A stretch of 64,000 nucleotides of DNA from Salidesulfovibrio onnuriiensis (GCF_008001235.1 NZ_CP040751.1:1099001-1163000); one strand, 5' to 3'. Positions 26,396-35,085 are shown, numbered from the stretch's first letter. Notes: generated by a model from the sequence alone, not told the origin. Translations and numbers: made by a program.

Positions 26396-26923
26396 TCAGC
26401 GCGTTGCCTTGGTCCGGGAAAGGGCCAGGGCCAGGGCCGTGGACACCTTGATCAGCTCGCTGTTGCCCTTGCGGACGGTGCCGGCCATGCGCCGGGCAAT
26501 GGCCATGATCAGCCGCGCGCCCAGTTCGGGCTCCTGCTCGGTGAGCCGGAAAAAGCGATCCCGGTCCGTGACCAGGAATTCCGCGTCGTCCAGCACCTGG
26601 ATGGTGGCCGAACGAATGTCGCGGTCGATGAGGGCGATCTCGCCGAACAGGGGGTAGTCGTGCTCGTCCAGGGTGGCCAGCACCTTGCGCGAGGAACCCG
26701 CCTCCAGGATGGGCAGGCTCATGCCCGGCAGGAGCATGGACTTGGTCACGCGCACCCGGCCGTGCACGAGAACGAACATTTCGTCCCCCTGCTCGCCCTC
26801 GCGGATGATCTCCTGCCCGGCGGGCACGGAGCGGGGCTCGAAGATGGTCTTGGCCCGCTCGATCATGGGCGCGGGCAGCCCGTGGAACAGGGAGATGGCT
26901 TCCCAGGCGATGTCGTGTTTCAT
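26396..26923 (-). CDS. Cyclic-nucleotide-binding domain protein
   Basis: Single CRP/cNMP-binding beta-roll of 175 aa with no DNA-binding domain. Visible family pattern: V-P-A-G-Q-E-I-I-R-E-G-E-Q-G-D-E-M-F-V-L-V-x-G, then PLFGEIALID-x-D-x-R-S-A-T, the phosphate-binding cassette region with E95 and R105. Its start overlaps the stop of the K+ channel gene (ATGA), so the two proteins are made together. It may act as the channel's detachable ligand-binding subunit; this is inference. Confidence 0.85.
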   Translation of the reverse strand: MKHDIAWEAISLFHGLPAPMIERAKTIFEPRSVPAGQEIIREGEQGDEMFVLVHGRVRVTKSMLLPGMSLPILEAGSSRKVLATLDEHDYPLFGEIALIDRDIRSATIQVLDDAEFLVTDRDRFFRLTEQEPELGARLIMAIARRMAGTVRKGNSELIKVSTALALALSRTKATR

Positions 26924-28101
26924 CGCGCTGCTCCCGGCTTGAGGAAGAGCACCGCGTCGTAGGCCTCGAGGCGTTCGTCGTCCGGCGGGTTGGCCAGCAC
27001 GCGCGGCCCCATGTCTCCCATGCTCGTGTCCTGCCCCGAGTACTCGAACAGTTCGAGGATGAACTGGTCCAGGGCCGCGCCCTCGTCCAGCACGTCCTCC
27101 AGGGAAAGCTGTCTGCCCACCTGGCACAGGGCCAGGGGCAGCCTGCCGTCGCTGCGGAACCGGGCCATGAGCTGGCCCCAGTTGAGTAGCCGCTCCTCGC
27201 CGGAAAGGGGCAGGAAGTCCATGCGGTTGCTCCCGGCCATGCCCAGCATCTCCTGGACCAGGCTCCACATGGAGGGGTTGGCGCCTATGAGCCCCAGGAT
27301 CTGGCTGGTGAGCCGCCCGAGCACCAGGATTTCGTTGACCCCGGCGCGCAGCAGGTGCTTGCGGTTTTCGGGCAGGGCCACCTCGCCGTAGAGCGGCACC
27401 TTGGGGGCCAGCTCGCGCACGGCCAGGGCCGCGTACAGGGTTTCCTGGTCCGCGTCCTTGGCGGACTGGTTCTGGGTCTGGGAAAGGAGGTAGACCACCT
27501 TGGCCCTGTGGGGCCGAGCCTTCTGGAGCACGGCCTCCTGGGTGACGCCGCCCCAGACGAAATGGAGCCTGTCGCCCATGTCCAGCTTGAAGGCGATGGA
27601 TTCCCGTTCGTCCGGGCCCAGCGGATTGACCAGCACCAGGCCCGAGGCCGTCGAGTCGCCATGGCCGAGCACGCCGTTGCCGCGCAGGGCCTCCACCAGT
27701 TCCAGGCCGAAGTCGTTCCAGCCGACGATGATCACGTGATTGGACATGTTCACCTTGAGCAACCCCTTGCGCTTTCTGGCCTTGCGCTCCACGAGCATGG
27801 AGGCCAGGTTGCCTGTCAGGGTGGAGACCAGGCCGATGCCGCAGATCATGACGACCACGCCCATGAGCTTGCCGCCCACGGTGCCGGGCACCATGTCGCC
27901 GTAGCCCACGGTGGTCAGGGTGACCACGGTCCACCACAGCGCCCCGAACACGTCGTGCTCCGCTCCCCGGGAAACGTGCTCGAAGAACCAGAAACCGAGC
28001 GTGCCGAAGCAGAGCATGCCCAGGATGAGCAGGGTCAGTTTCCCGAAGGGGCTGCGGCACCATCCGAAGACGGCGTCGCGGACAATGACGGCTTGGCGCA
28101 T
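26920..28101 (-). CDS. Two-helix potassium channel with RCK-like domain
   Basis: Ion channel subunit of 393 aa: helix 1 (about 21-41), pore loop with selectivity filter T-T-V-G-Y-G-D (63-69), helix 2 (about 78-103), then a cytoplasmic RCK/TrkA-N-like domain starting NHVIIVGWNDFG (near 122). ATG 28101 is preferred because AAGGTGG lies just upstream; a GTG three codons earlier is possible. It is first in the long minus-strand run and is coupled to the cyclic-nucleotide-binding gene by a four-base overlap. Confidence 0.92.
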   Translation of the reverse strand: MRQAVIVRDAVFGWCRSPFGKLTLLILGMLCFGTLGFWFFEHVSRGAEHDVFGALWWTVVTLTTVGYGDMVPGTVGGKLMGVVVMICGIGLVSTLTGNLASMLVERKARKRKGLLKVNMSNHVIIVGWNDFGLELVEALRGNGVLGHGDSTASGLVLVNPLGPDERESIAFKLDMGDRLHFVWGGVTQEAVLQKARPHRAKVVYLLSQTQNQSAKDADQETLYAALAVRELAPKVPLYGEVALPENRKHLLRAGVNEILVLGRLTSQILGLIGANPSMWSLVQEMLGMAGSNRMDFLPLSGEERLLNWGQLMARFRSDGRLPLALCQVGRQLSLEDVLDEGAALDQFILELFEYSGQDTSMGDMGPRVLANPPDDERLEAYDAVLFLKPGAAR

Positions 28102-28268
28102 GGCGTCCACCTTTTTCCGGTATTACCCCATTCTATGACCGAAGGGAGCATTGCCGTCAAACGCGTTAGTTTTTCGGGGGCGGCGGGGCTTTTCCTCCCG
28201 GGGCGGTCCATGGTAAGGCCAACCAGCGCGGTTTGCGCCGCAATCACCTCAACCAACGGGAATCATTC

Positions 28269-28721
28269 ATGCACATCTGGGTCGATGCCGACGCCTGTCC
28301 CAACATCATCAAGGAAGTCCTGTACAAGGTGGCCGTGCGCCGCGAAGTGGCGGTGACCCTGGTGGCCAATACCCATCTGTCCGTGCCGTCCTCGCCACAC
28401 ATCGACACGCTTCGGGTCGGGGCCGGGTTCAACGTGGCCGACGACAAGATAGCCGAACTGGCCGAGCCGGGCGATCTGGTCATCACCGCCGACATCCCGC
28501 TAGCCGACAAGATCGTGGACAAGGGAGCCACGGGCCTGAACCCGCGCGGCGAGCTTTACACCGAGGACAACATCAAGGGGCTCTTGCGCATGCGCAACCT
28601 CATGGAGGAGCTGCGCAGCGGGGGCATGACTGCCGGCGGTCCCGCGCCCATAGGCCCCAGGGACAGGCAGGAATTCACCAACCAGCTGGATAAATTTCTG
28701 ACCCGGGCGCTTTCCGCATAG
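28269..28721 (+). CDS. YaiI/YqxD family protein (DUF188)
   Basis: Conserved protein of 150 aa with an amino-terminal M-H-I-W-V-D-A-D-A-C-P and ITADIPLADK, G-A-x-x-L-N-P-R-G-E-L-Y-T, typical of DUF188. The fold is PIN/nuclease-like, but biochemical function is not established. Divergent from the K+ channel gene and followed by a strong bidirectional terminator. Confidence 0.93.
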   Translation: MHIWVDADACPNIIKEVLYKVAVRREVAVTLVANTHLSVPSSPHIDTLRVGAGFNVADDKIAELAEPGDLVITADIPLADKIVDKGATGLNPRGELYTEDNIKGLLRMRNLMEELRSGGMTAGGPAPIGPRDRQEFTNQLDKFLTRALSA

Positions 28722-28741
28722 CCCAGGGAGTATTGATCACG

Positions 28742-28775
28742 AAAAAAGGCGGCCCCGCATGGAGCCGCCTTTTTT
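28742..28775. terminator. Bidirectional rho-independent terminator
   Basis: AAAAAAGGCGGC and GCCGCCTTTTTT as perfect arms around a ten-base loop. It separates the DUF188 gene from the AT-rich island and could serve both strands. Confidence 0.92.
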
Positions 28776-28857
28776 CGCGATTTCAATAAGATTCTTTTTG
28801 AACTGTTTCTAAAATAATTCTCTATTCACGAAGGCCAAGGAGTACATAGCTTCCTAG

Positions 28858-29361
28858 TTATTGAGCAACATGGAATGCAATAGCTAATCCTTTCATGCCA
28901 ACTGTCGCATTACGCAAGACGTCTTCTTGTGCAGCGATCATTGGCAGATCCTTTGCTCCATGAAAAAGATTGTTTCGGATGCGTGAACAGATAAAGGCAA
29001 CGGCTTTTACTCTGGCTGTTTCATCTGCGTTTATATTTTCAATGATATGAATTGTTTCCTCTTCAAACCGGCGTTCGTGACCCATTTGAAATAATCCATC
29101 AAAATATCTTGCACCATCTTCTCCGGAGTATCTTTGTGCATAAAAACGATAGGCTTTATCGACATATTCATTTGATGACACTGCAAATTCTTTCATATAG
29201 CGATCAAAAGCCTTGCATCCAAGGCTGTCTCCGTTGTCGCCAAATCTATTGACGATTTTATTTTCGGCATACGACCACATCAATACAAAATCACTCACAT
29301 AAGAGAAGTCCTGATTGGGATTATCAAAACCCTCGTTTTGGGCTATCCATCTTGCTATCAT
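28858..29361 (-). CDS. HEPN-motif protein in AT-rich island
   Basis: Protein of 167 aa with a canonical HEPN ribonuclease motif R-x4-H (R129-N-N-L-F-H134, followed by G-A-K-D) near the carboxy end, and an acidic helix (W-S-Y-A-E-N-K) near the amino end, as in many HEPN toxins and ApeA-type defence proteins. The gene is markedly AT-rich compared with the chromosome, implying transfer. ATG 29361 has AAGGA seven bases upstream. An upstream in-frame ATG at 29403 has no ribosome-binding site. It has a good promoter at 29425-29454. No obvious antitoxin partner is adjacent. The RNase role is inferred from the motif. Confidence 0.7.
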   Translation of the reverse strand: MIARWIAQNEGFDNPNQDFSYVSDFVLMWSYAENKIVNRFGDNGDSLGCKAFDRYMKEFAVSSNEYVDKAYRFYAQRYSGEDGARYFDGLFQMGHERRFEEETIHIIENINADETARVKAVAFICSRIRNNLFHGAKDLPMIAAQEDVLRNATVGMKGLAIAFHVAQ

Positions 29362-29424
29362 AAAAAATCCTTTTATTTCGCGTTGATAAAGCTTGGTTGG
29401 CATTTATAGTCATGTCGACTCAGT

Positions 29425-29454
29425 AGTATCGTTTAAAATATATATAATTGTCAA
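29425..29454 (-). promoter_or_regulatory. Promoter of the HEPN-motif gene
   Basis: On the minus strand a perfect TTGACA (29449-29454), an 18-base very AT-rich spacer, and GATACT (29425-29430). The transcript would start about 60 bases before ATG 29361. The rest of 29404-29694 is AT-rich with no gene visible. Confidence 0.6.
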
Positions 29455-29694
29455 TAAATAGGATAAAAGAGGATAAAAACCATCTATAAGACAGCCGTAG
29501 AACGTGTGCTGGTTTCACCCGGGCGCTTTAGCATAGCCTAGGCAAACCGTGCTCTCTAAAAAGCGGCCACTTTCGAAACAAGGAGTTTCCCACAAAAGAC
29601 AGAAAAAGGCATCCATTCTTTGAAGGTCTTATAGTTGTGTTTCTCCGAGAGGTCGTATTTTTGATAGTAGGTTTGGAGGAATGCAGTGTTGAAC

Positions 29695-30396
29695 TTAACA
29701 AGCAATAGCCTGAAATGTACAGGTCGTCAGTATCAAAATAGACGCGCAGGTGACAGTAATTGGACCAAAATAATCAAAAACCATGAACGTCCAGTAGGTC
29801 TTATACTGGTGTTTCCAAAATCCTTTTTCGAAACCGAGGAGTTGATTCCCTGCAAGACGGTTGAAGGCCTCAATGTTACTGGAGAGACTCGACAGTGCTA
29901 TCAAATTTGGGTTGTTATTCGTGTCTACGTCCAATTTTTGAGGGTCTATTTCATTCACCTTCTCAATAGCTTGTATCAACCCATGTTGTTGCTCGTCCAT
30001 GAAGATGGTCCTGAACGTAGTCTGCTCGACAGGAGAACTTACAGAGCTCATTCCCAGTTCACTACCGCGTGGCCGATTAGCCTCAGAATTCTTGAGTCCA
30101 GTCGAGCGAAGCCTCCAATGATCAAAAGTATTCCACCCAAGCATGAAGAAATAAACCATAAAATAGAGCGTAAAAACTATCAGGATGACGTTGATATGGT
30201 CCTTCGGGATCGTCAATGTCACACCCCAAATAGAGAACTCTCCGCCGAGTTGAGAGTCATAAAAAATTTGAAACCAGCAAAGCATGCTGAAGATAAGCAT
30301 GTTTCGCCTAGTCCTGTATGTTTGCGAACTCAACTCAATGAAGGGATTTTCCTTCATGTAGTCGGTGCGGGCCTTCTTGTCTTCTTGGTCAGTCAT
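29695..30396 (-). CDS. Hypothetical three-TM membrane protein in AT-rich island
   Basis: Protein of 233 aa I do not recognise. Two helices lie near residues 33-50 and 70-92, then a soluble charged middle part of about 90 residues, then a carboxy-terminal helix (about 207-230). AAGGA lies eight bases before ATG 30396; ATG 30405 in the same frame is less well placed. The gene is AT-rich and unlike its chromosomal neighbours. It lies next to the HEPN-motif gene on the same strand but 330 bases upstream, so joint function is only a possibility. Confidence 0.65.
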   Translation of the reverse strand: MTDQEDKKARTDYMKENPFIELSSQTYRTRRNMLIFSMLCWFQIFYDSQLGGEFSIWGVTLTIPKDHINVILIVFTLYFMVYFFMLGWNTFDHWRLRSTGLKNSEANRPRGSELGMSSVSSPVEQTTFRTIFMDEQQHGLIQAIEKVNEIDPQKLDVDTNNNPNLIALSSLSSNIEAFNRLAGNQLLGFEKGFWKHQYKTYWTFMVFDYFGPITVTCASILILTTCTFQAIAC

Positions 30397-30507
30397 GGTA
30401 GGCATCCTTGCTTTTGCATTATTTCAAGAACGATAACGCCAAATACATCCGTTGTCTTCTATTCAAAAAAGCAATCTCAGATTTCAAAATCGATAGAGGG
30501 AAAATAA

Positions 30508-30684
30508 ATAACAGAAGCAAAGTATCTCATTGTTGAGGCCGAGGTCAGATATTGGGAAGACGCCGCTATCAACGGCGTTGAAGACTCGGAAGGCGACAAG
30601 GTTCCGTTTCGTGACGGCGCAATGTGGAAGCCGGTCATAGACCTTGAAAAAGGTAAGGTTTGCCGATCAGGTAACCTGGAATAA
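30508..30684 (+). pseudogene. 58-codon remnant of a conserved hypothetical gene
   Basis: The plus strand from 30508 to the TAA at 30682-30684 encodes a dense protein-like stretch (EAKYLIVEAEVRYWEDAA, then NGVEDSEGDKVPFRDGAMW, then K-P-V-I-D-L-E-K-G-K-V). An in-frame stop lies immediately upstream at 30505-30507 and there is no initiation codon at the head. After G-K-V the frame changes character and ends. I recall similar W-E-D-A-x-x-N-G-V-E-D phrases in small mobile-element-type hypothetical proteins, but could not check this. It looks like a fragment truncated at both ends at the edge of the AT-rich island. Confidence 0.5.
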
Positions 30685-30698
30685 TGTTTCGCCCATGA

Positions 30699-30745
30699 AA
30701 ACGCCCCCCTGTTCGTTATGGCAAACAGGGGGGCGTTTGATTTTT
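30699..30745 (+). terminator. Rho-independent terminator
   Basis: Stem AACGCCCCCCTGTT with its complement around a nine-base loop, followed by TTTGATTTTT. It follows the gene remnant and may be left from the original transcription unit. Confidence 0.8.
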
Positions 30746-30816
30746 AAGCGTTTTCGTCAACATTCACGGAAAGCGTCTTGGGCATGGAGCCGCCTTTTTA
30801 TTTGCGTATGAAGCCG

Positions 30817-32094
30817 TTATTCCGGCCTGACGACCTCGAGGCCGCCCATGTAGGGGCGCAGCGCTTCGGGGATCACCAGGGAGCCGTCTTCCTGCTGGTA
30901 GTTTTCCAGCACGGCCACCAGGGTGCGGCCCACGGCTAGGCCCGAGCCGTTCAGGGTGTGCACGTACTGCTTCTTCTTGGAATCCCTGGGCTGGAACTTG
31001 AGGTTGGCGCGCCGGGCCTGGAAGTCCTCGCAGTTGGAACAGGACGAGATCTCGCGGTACTTGTCCTGGCCGGGCAGCCATACTTCCAGGTCGTAGGTCT
31101 TGGCGGCCGAGAAGCCGATGTCGCCGGTGCACAGGGAGATGACCCGGTAGTGCAGGCCGAGCTTCTGGAGAATCTTTTCCGCACAGGCGGTCATGGTTTC
31201 CAGGGCCTCGTAGGATTTATCCGGATGGGCCAGGTTGACCATCTCCACCTTCATGAACTGGTGCTGGCGGATGAGCCCCTTGGTGTCCTTGCCGTAGGAG
31301 CCGGCCTCGGAACGGAAACAGGGGGTGTGTGCCGTCAGCAGCAGGGGCAGCTGGTCCTCGTCGAGCACCTCGCCGGAGTAGAGGTTGGTCAGCGGCACCT
31401 CGGCCGTGGGGATCAGGTAGTATTCCGTGCCCCGCAGCTTGAACAGGTCTTCCTCGAACTTGGGCAGCTGGCCCGTGCCGGTCATGGTTTCGCGGTTGAC
31501 GATGAACGGCGGGATGATCTCGGTGTAGCCGTGCTCCTCCAGGTGCGTGTCGAGCATGAAGGTGGCCAGGGCGCGCTCCAGGCGGGCCGCCCACTTGCGG
31601 CTGACCACGAAGCGTGCGCCCGTGAGCTTGGCCGCGCGTTCGAAATCGAGACCGCCCAGTTCCACGCCCAGTTCCCAGTGTTCCTTGGGCGTGAAGTTCA
31701 TTTCCGGCTTTTCGCCCCAGTAGCGCACCACGGGGTTGTCGTCCTCGGATTCTCCGAAGGGCGTGGATTCATGAGGGATATTGGGAATGGCCATGAGCCA
31801 TTCCTGTTCGGCGGCCTCCACTTCGGAGAGCTCGGCGTCCAGTTTCTTGATGCGGCCGGAAACTTCTCCCATGGCCTGGATCAGGTCGGAGGCGTCTTCC
31901 TTGTTGCGCTTGCGCTCGGCCACTTCCTTGCTGGCCCTGTTGCGCTCGGCCTTGAGCTCTTCCACCTGGCCGATGATTTCCTTGCGTTTTTCGTCAAGGG
32001 TCAGAAATTCCTGTACGTCGAGCTTGGAGCCGCGCTTTTTCAGGCTCTCCCGGACGATCTCCGGGTTGCTCTGCATGAGTTTCAGGTCAAGCAT
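30817..32094 (-). CDS. serS: Seryl-tRNA synthetase
   Basis: Class II aminoacyl-tRNA synthetase of 425 aa that charges tRNA-Ser and tRNA-Sec. The amino-terminal coiled-coil arm (residues about 28-105) precedes the catalytic core. Motif 2 is [22 protein letters not shown] with the following F-x-K-V-E, and motif 3 is [16 protein letters not shown] near 385-400. Length and order are normal. It is transcribed alone, divergent from the glycosyltransferase-like gene. Confidence 0.98.
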   Translation of the reverse strand: MLDLKLMQSNPEIVRESLKKRGSKLDVQEFLTLDEKRKEIIGQVEELKAERNRASKEVAERKRNKEDASDLIQAMGEVSGRIKKLDAELSEVEAAEQEWLMAIPNIPHESTPFGESEDDNPVVRYWGEKPEMNFTPKEHWELGVELGGLDFERAAKLTGARFVVSRKWAARLERALATFMLDTHLEEHGYTEIIPPFIVNRETMTGTGQLPKFEEDLFKLRGTEYYLIPTAEVPLTNLYSGEVLDEDQLPLLLTAHTPCFRSEAGSYGKDTKGLIRQHQFMKVEMVNLAHPDKSYEALETMTACAEKILQKLGLHYRVISLCTGDIGFSAAKTYDLEVWLPGQDKYREISSCSNCEDFQARRANLKFQPRDSKKKQYVHTLNGSGLAVGRTLVAVLENYQQEDGSLVIPEALRPYMGGLEVVRPE

Positions 32095-32255
32095 GGTAAA
32101 TATTACTCCTGCGTTCGTTTTGCTCCCCCGCTGATACCCGAACTTGGCGAGGAATTGAAGCCCCCGGAAGCAGGGGAATGCGAATCCGCGTCCGGTTGAC
32201 GGTTGCGGCGGAGCGGCTTATAGCGCAGCCAGAACCATATCAGAGAAGAAAGAGC

Positions 32256-33299
32256 ATGTATCCCGTTTATTGCTATACGTCCGTCAACTGCTGCTACCTG
32301 CCCAAGGCGCGGGTGCTGGCTAAGACACTGAAGGCGGTCCATCCGGACTGGCATTTCACCTGCGTGCTGGCCGACCGGTGCGAGCTTGATATCGACTGGG
32401 CCGCCGAGCCGTTCGACGCGCTCATGACCCTGGACGATCTCGGCGTGGCCAAGGATGCAGGGTGGGTCTTTCGGCACAACGTGGTGGAGCTGTGCACGGC
32501 CGTGAAGAGCATTGCACTGCAGAAGCTTTTTGACCAGGGCGCGGAAAAGGTTGTTTTCCTGGACCCGGACATGGCCGTGTTTGGCCCCCTGGACGAGGCC
32601 GTGGACCTGCTGGACCGGAGCCCGGTCATCCTCACCCCCCATCAGATCGTTCCCCAGCAGGGGCTTGCCAACGTCATGCACCACGAGCTGTACAGCATGA
32701 AATACGGGGTCTTCAATCTCGGTTTTCTGGCCGTGGCCAATCGCGGGCAGGGCGTCGGGTTCGCGAAATTCTGGCGCGAGCGGCTGACCACCCTGTGCTT
32801 CGACGAGGTCTGCAACGGCATGTACACGGACCAGAAATGGTGCGACTTCGTGCCGGTCTTTTTCCCGGAAACCCATGTGCTGCGCGACCCCGCCTGCAAT
32901 GTCTCCACCTGGAACCTGACCCGGCGTCTGGTGCGGGGCTCGTTTGCAAAGGGTTTCACGGTCAACGGGTCTCCCCTCAAGTGCTACCACTACACCAGCT
33001 ACGACTCGGGCGAGGGCAGGGCCATCATCCAGCGCGAGCACCCGGACAACGAAGCTTTGGTGGAGCTCTGGGATTGGTATGACGGGCAGCTGGAACAGAA
33101 CGGGCAGGGTGAGCTGGGCCATGCGCCCTGGTTCTACGGTCGTTTCGACAACGGCGAACCCGTCGCCAATGAGATGCGCATGGCCTACCGCCGCATTCCC
33201 GGCATGCTGCAGCGGTTCCCGAATCCCTTCCGCACGGGCGAAAGCTCATTCCTCGAATGGTGGAGAGAGGAAGGGCACGTCAGCCGTCTGGCTATTTAA
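32256..33299 (+). CDS. Glycosyltransferase-like protein (GT-A fold, GT8-like)
   Basis: Cytoplasmic protein of 347 aa. The amino end YPVYCYTSVNCCYLPKARVLAKTL and the metal-binding D-P-D motif in V-V-F-L-D-P-D-M-A-V-F (near 105) are typical of GT-A-fold transferases related to family 8. A region F-N-L-G-F-L-A-V near 157 and H-Y at about 247 fit the same fold. Donor and acceptor are unknown. ATG 32256 was chosen over an in-frame ATG 26 codons earlier because the family similarity begins here. Its stop overlaps the stop of the convergent membrane-protein gene. Confidence 0.8.
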   Translation: MYPVYCYTSVNCCYLPKARVLAKTLKAVHPDWHFTCVLADRCELDIDWAAEPFDALMTLDDLGVAKDAGWVFRHNVVELCTAVKSIALQKLFDQGAEKVVFLDPDMAVFGPLDEAVDLLDRSPVILTPHQIVPQQGLANVMHHELYSMKYGVFNLGFLAVANRGQGVGFAKFWRERLTTLCFDEVCNGMYTDQKWCDFVPVFFPETHVLRDPACNVSTWNLTRRLVRGSFAKGFTVNGSPLKCYHYTSYDSGEGRAIIQREHPDNEALVELWDWYDGQLEQNGQGELGHAPWFYGRFDNGEPVANEMRMAYRRIPGMLQRFPNPFRTGESSFLEWWREEGHVSRLAI

Positions 33300-33712
33300 T
33301 CGATCCCCGTCGTCTTGTTGTAGAGGTAGGCCCGGTACACGGCCAGCATGGCCGCCAGCAGGGTCAGGCTCAGGAGCTCCCGCGCCCATAGCGTCCAGAC
33401 CGTGAAGCCCAGGATCACCGCCCAGACGAGCGTCCGGAACAGTTTTTTCCCGTTCATGGGCGTGTTGATCCACTGCACTTCCGCCGCGATGAGCCGGTCC
33501 ACGCTCCGGCGCCACCGGCCCGGGGGCATCGGGGGCAGGGGCAGGATCAGCAGTCCCGTGCCCAGTAGGATGAGTCCGGCGGCCACGCACAGGCCGCTGT
33601 GCAGGAGCAGGGCCAGGCCCATCAGGCACAGGCCGCAGCAATGCGCCGTGAAGTTCCACGGTTGCCGGTGGCGGCTGACGGCCAGGTCCAGGAGGTCGCG
33701 CGGGGTGAGCAT
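33296..33712 (-). CDS. Hypothetical four-TM membrane protein
   Basis: Small membrane protein of 138 aa with about four hydrophobic helices (residues about 22-40, 42-58, 90-105, 110-126) joined by a basic loop with M-P-P-G-R-W-R-R. No recognised domain. It is convergent with the glycosyltransferase-like gene, the two stop codons overlapping at 33296-33299. Confidence 0.7.
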   Translation of the reverse strand: MLTPRDLLDLAVSRHRQPWNFTAHCCGLCLMGLALLLHSGLCVAAGLILLGTGLLILPLPPMPPGRWRRSVDRLIAAEVQWINTPMNGKKLFRTLVWAVILGFTVWTLWARELLSLTLLAAMLAVYRAYLYNKTTGID

Positions 33713-33780
33713 GAGCCGATTTTAGCAGGCCGCCTGAAAATCGCAATCTGCTTTGCCTTCGCAAAAAATCAGGCCGCTTA

Positions 33781-33796
33781 TGTATTGTGCAATACA
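33781..33796. promoter_or_regulatory. Candidate operator palindrome
   Basis: TGTATTG-TG-CAATACA, a perfect 7-base inverted repeat in the 249-base gap upstream of pncC. It has the size and symmetry of a dimeric repressor or activator site. The bound protein is unknown. Confidence 0.4.
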
Positions 33797-33961
33797 CTGC
33801 GTAACCTGGATTTTTGTGTTTTCGCGCACCTCACGCTTTTGAACGGCCCGCGGGTTGTGCCTCCCTTTGCCGGCAGGGCTTCAAAAAGGCTTATTGCAAT
33901 TGATTGTCCCCTCTTTTAGAGAGTTGGGATCAATCTCGTATTCACATTCACGGAGGAATAT

Positions 33962-34447
33962 ATGGACAGAATGCTCATCCAGCGCGCGGTCCAGGAAGTG
34001 GGCGAGCTGCTCGGCCTGGAAAAATACACGCTGGCCACGGCCGAATCGTGCACCGGCGGCCTGCTGGCCAGCACCCTCACGGACGTTTCCGGCAGTTCAC
34101 AGTGGTTCCGGGGCAGCGTGGTGGCCTATTCCAACGAGGTCAAGCAGGGGCTGCTCTCCGTCCCCGAGCGGGACCTGGCCGATCATGGCGCGGTGAGCGA
34201 AGCCGTGGTCAAGGCCATGGCAGAGGGCGTGAAAAAGGCCGTGGGCGCGGATGTTTCCGTGGCCATTTCCGGCATTGCCGGCCCCACGGGTGGCACCCCG
34301 GACAAGCCCGTGGGCACGGTCTGGATGGCCTGGTCCTGGCCCTATGGCACCAAGACCAAGATCTACAGGTTCGACGGCGGCAGGGACGCGGTCAAGGCGC
34401 AGAGCGTCATGGCGGCTATCAATGGCCTGATGGCCATCCTCCGGTAA
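33962..34447 (+). CDS. pncC: CinA-family nicotinamide-nucleotide amidohydrolase PncC
   Basis: Stand-alone CinA carboxy-terminal domain (161 aa), which deamidates NMN to nicotinate mononucleotide in the pyridine-nucleotide salvage cycle. Conserved parts are T-A-E-S-C-T-G-G-L-L (near 26-35), G-S-V-V-A-Y-S-N-E-V-K (near 51-61), G-A-V-S-E and S-G-I-A-G-P-x-G-G-T-P-x-K-P-V-G-T-V (near 102-120). The amino-terminal MoaB-like domain of full CinA is absent, as in E. coli PncC. A strong GGAGGAA precedes the ATG. Confidence 0.93.
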   Translation: MDRMLIQRAVQEVGELLGLEKYTLATAESCTGGLLASTLTDVSGSSQWFRGSVVAYSNEVKQGLLSVPERDLADHGAVSEAVVKAMAEGVKKAVGADVSVAISGIAGPTGGTPDKPVGTVWMAWSWPYGTKTKIYRFDGGRDAVKAQSVMAAINGLMAILR

Positions 34448-34484
34448 CGGCTGTCCAGAAGGGCTTGTCTGGTTCGTCGCTTCA

Positions 34485-34534
34485 GGAAAGGCAAATCCTC
34501 ACGTATGATGAAATACGGTCCGGTTTGCCTTTCC
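34485..34534 (+). terminator. Nested hairpin after pncC
   Basis: Outer perfect 11-base-pair stem GGAAAGGCAAA/TTTGCCTTTCC with an inner CGTAT/ATACG hairpin, followed by TTTGC. Possible terminator or structured 3' end. The remainder of 34535-34713 shows no gene. Confidence 0.5.
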
Positions 34535-34713
34535 TTTGCTCCTGCCATCCAAGCTCTTCTGAACAGCCGCGAGGATTTCAGTCTTTTGGGGGCTGGATCC
34601 AAAGCTGTTGAAAACCTGGCGGCGTAAATTTTTCGGTGCCTCATTGTCCGCCGGGAACGCTGCGAAAATTCTGTTTGAACAGCCTGTTGATAGGCCGTGG
34701 CGGGGATTTTCGG

Positions 34714-34743
34714 TTGACCTTCGGCCCCGGTCTTTGGTTATAT
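34714..34743 (+). promoter_or_regulatory. Promoter of nrdD copy 1
   Basis: TTGACC at 34714-34719, an 18-base spacer, TTATAT at 34738-34743. The transcript would begin about 15-20 bases before the cobalamin riboswitch. Confidence 0.55.
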
Positions 34744-34765
34744 TCTCCTGGTCAGAGCTTATTCA

Positions 34766-34931
34766 CTTCAGGTGGCGTTTCACGCCGTAACCAAGAGGGA
34801 ATCCGGTGAAAGTCCGGAGCGGTCCCGCCGCTGTAATCCCCGTATCAGTCCTGCTTGCGGAACCACTGCCGCAAGGCGGGAAGGAAAGCAGGATGGGGAG
34901 AGCCAGAAGACCTGCCTGAAGCATTTCCGAA
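34766..34931 (+). ncRNA. Cobalamin (B12) riboswitch, copy 1
   Basis: Aptamer bounded by a P1 stem CTTCAGG (34766-34772) and CCTGAAG (34925-34931). The core contains GGAATCCGGTGAAAGTCCGG followed by AGCGGTCCCGCCGCTGTAA, and the B12 box AGCCAGAAGACCTGCC at 34911-34926. The nrdD start is 154 bases further on with no intrinsic terminator visible between, so control may be translational or through a structure I cannot resolve. B12 is expected to lower expression of the downstream gene. Confidence 0.93.
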
Positions 34932-35085
34932 CGCGACGCAGTACGAGGATACTGCCTGCGGGCACGAAATATTTGCTAATCACAACGGCCACCCGGCCGG
35001 GCGGTTCCGCCGTCCTGTCCTCATCGATGGCCCAAAGCACGACATTGGGATTCACTCCTCGTGTCGTTTCGGAGTTTTTACTTAC

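Noticed and set aside
26396-26923. The cNMP-binding protein as a CRP-type transcription factor
   Set aside because: The protein ends shortly after the beta-roll and C-helix; no helix-turn-helix follows.
29686-30507. A 273-codon plus-strand open frame opposite the three-TM island gene
   Set aside because: The minus-strand gene has a placed ribosome-binding site and coherent membrane helices; the plus-strand product shows neither. AT-rich regions can keep both strands open by chance, so this is less certain than the other rejections.
33962-34447. A truncated CinA pseudogene
   Set aside because: Stand-alone carboxy-terminal CinA domains are normal functional PncC enzymes; start, ribosome-binding site and motifs are intact.
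34608-34790. A 60-codon plus-strand frame before the first riboswitch
   Set aside because: It overlaps the promoter and the start of the cobalamin aptamer and has no ribosome-binding site.
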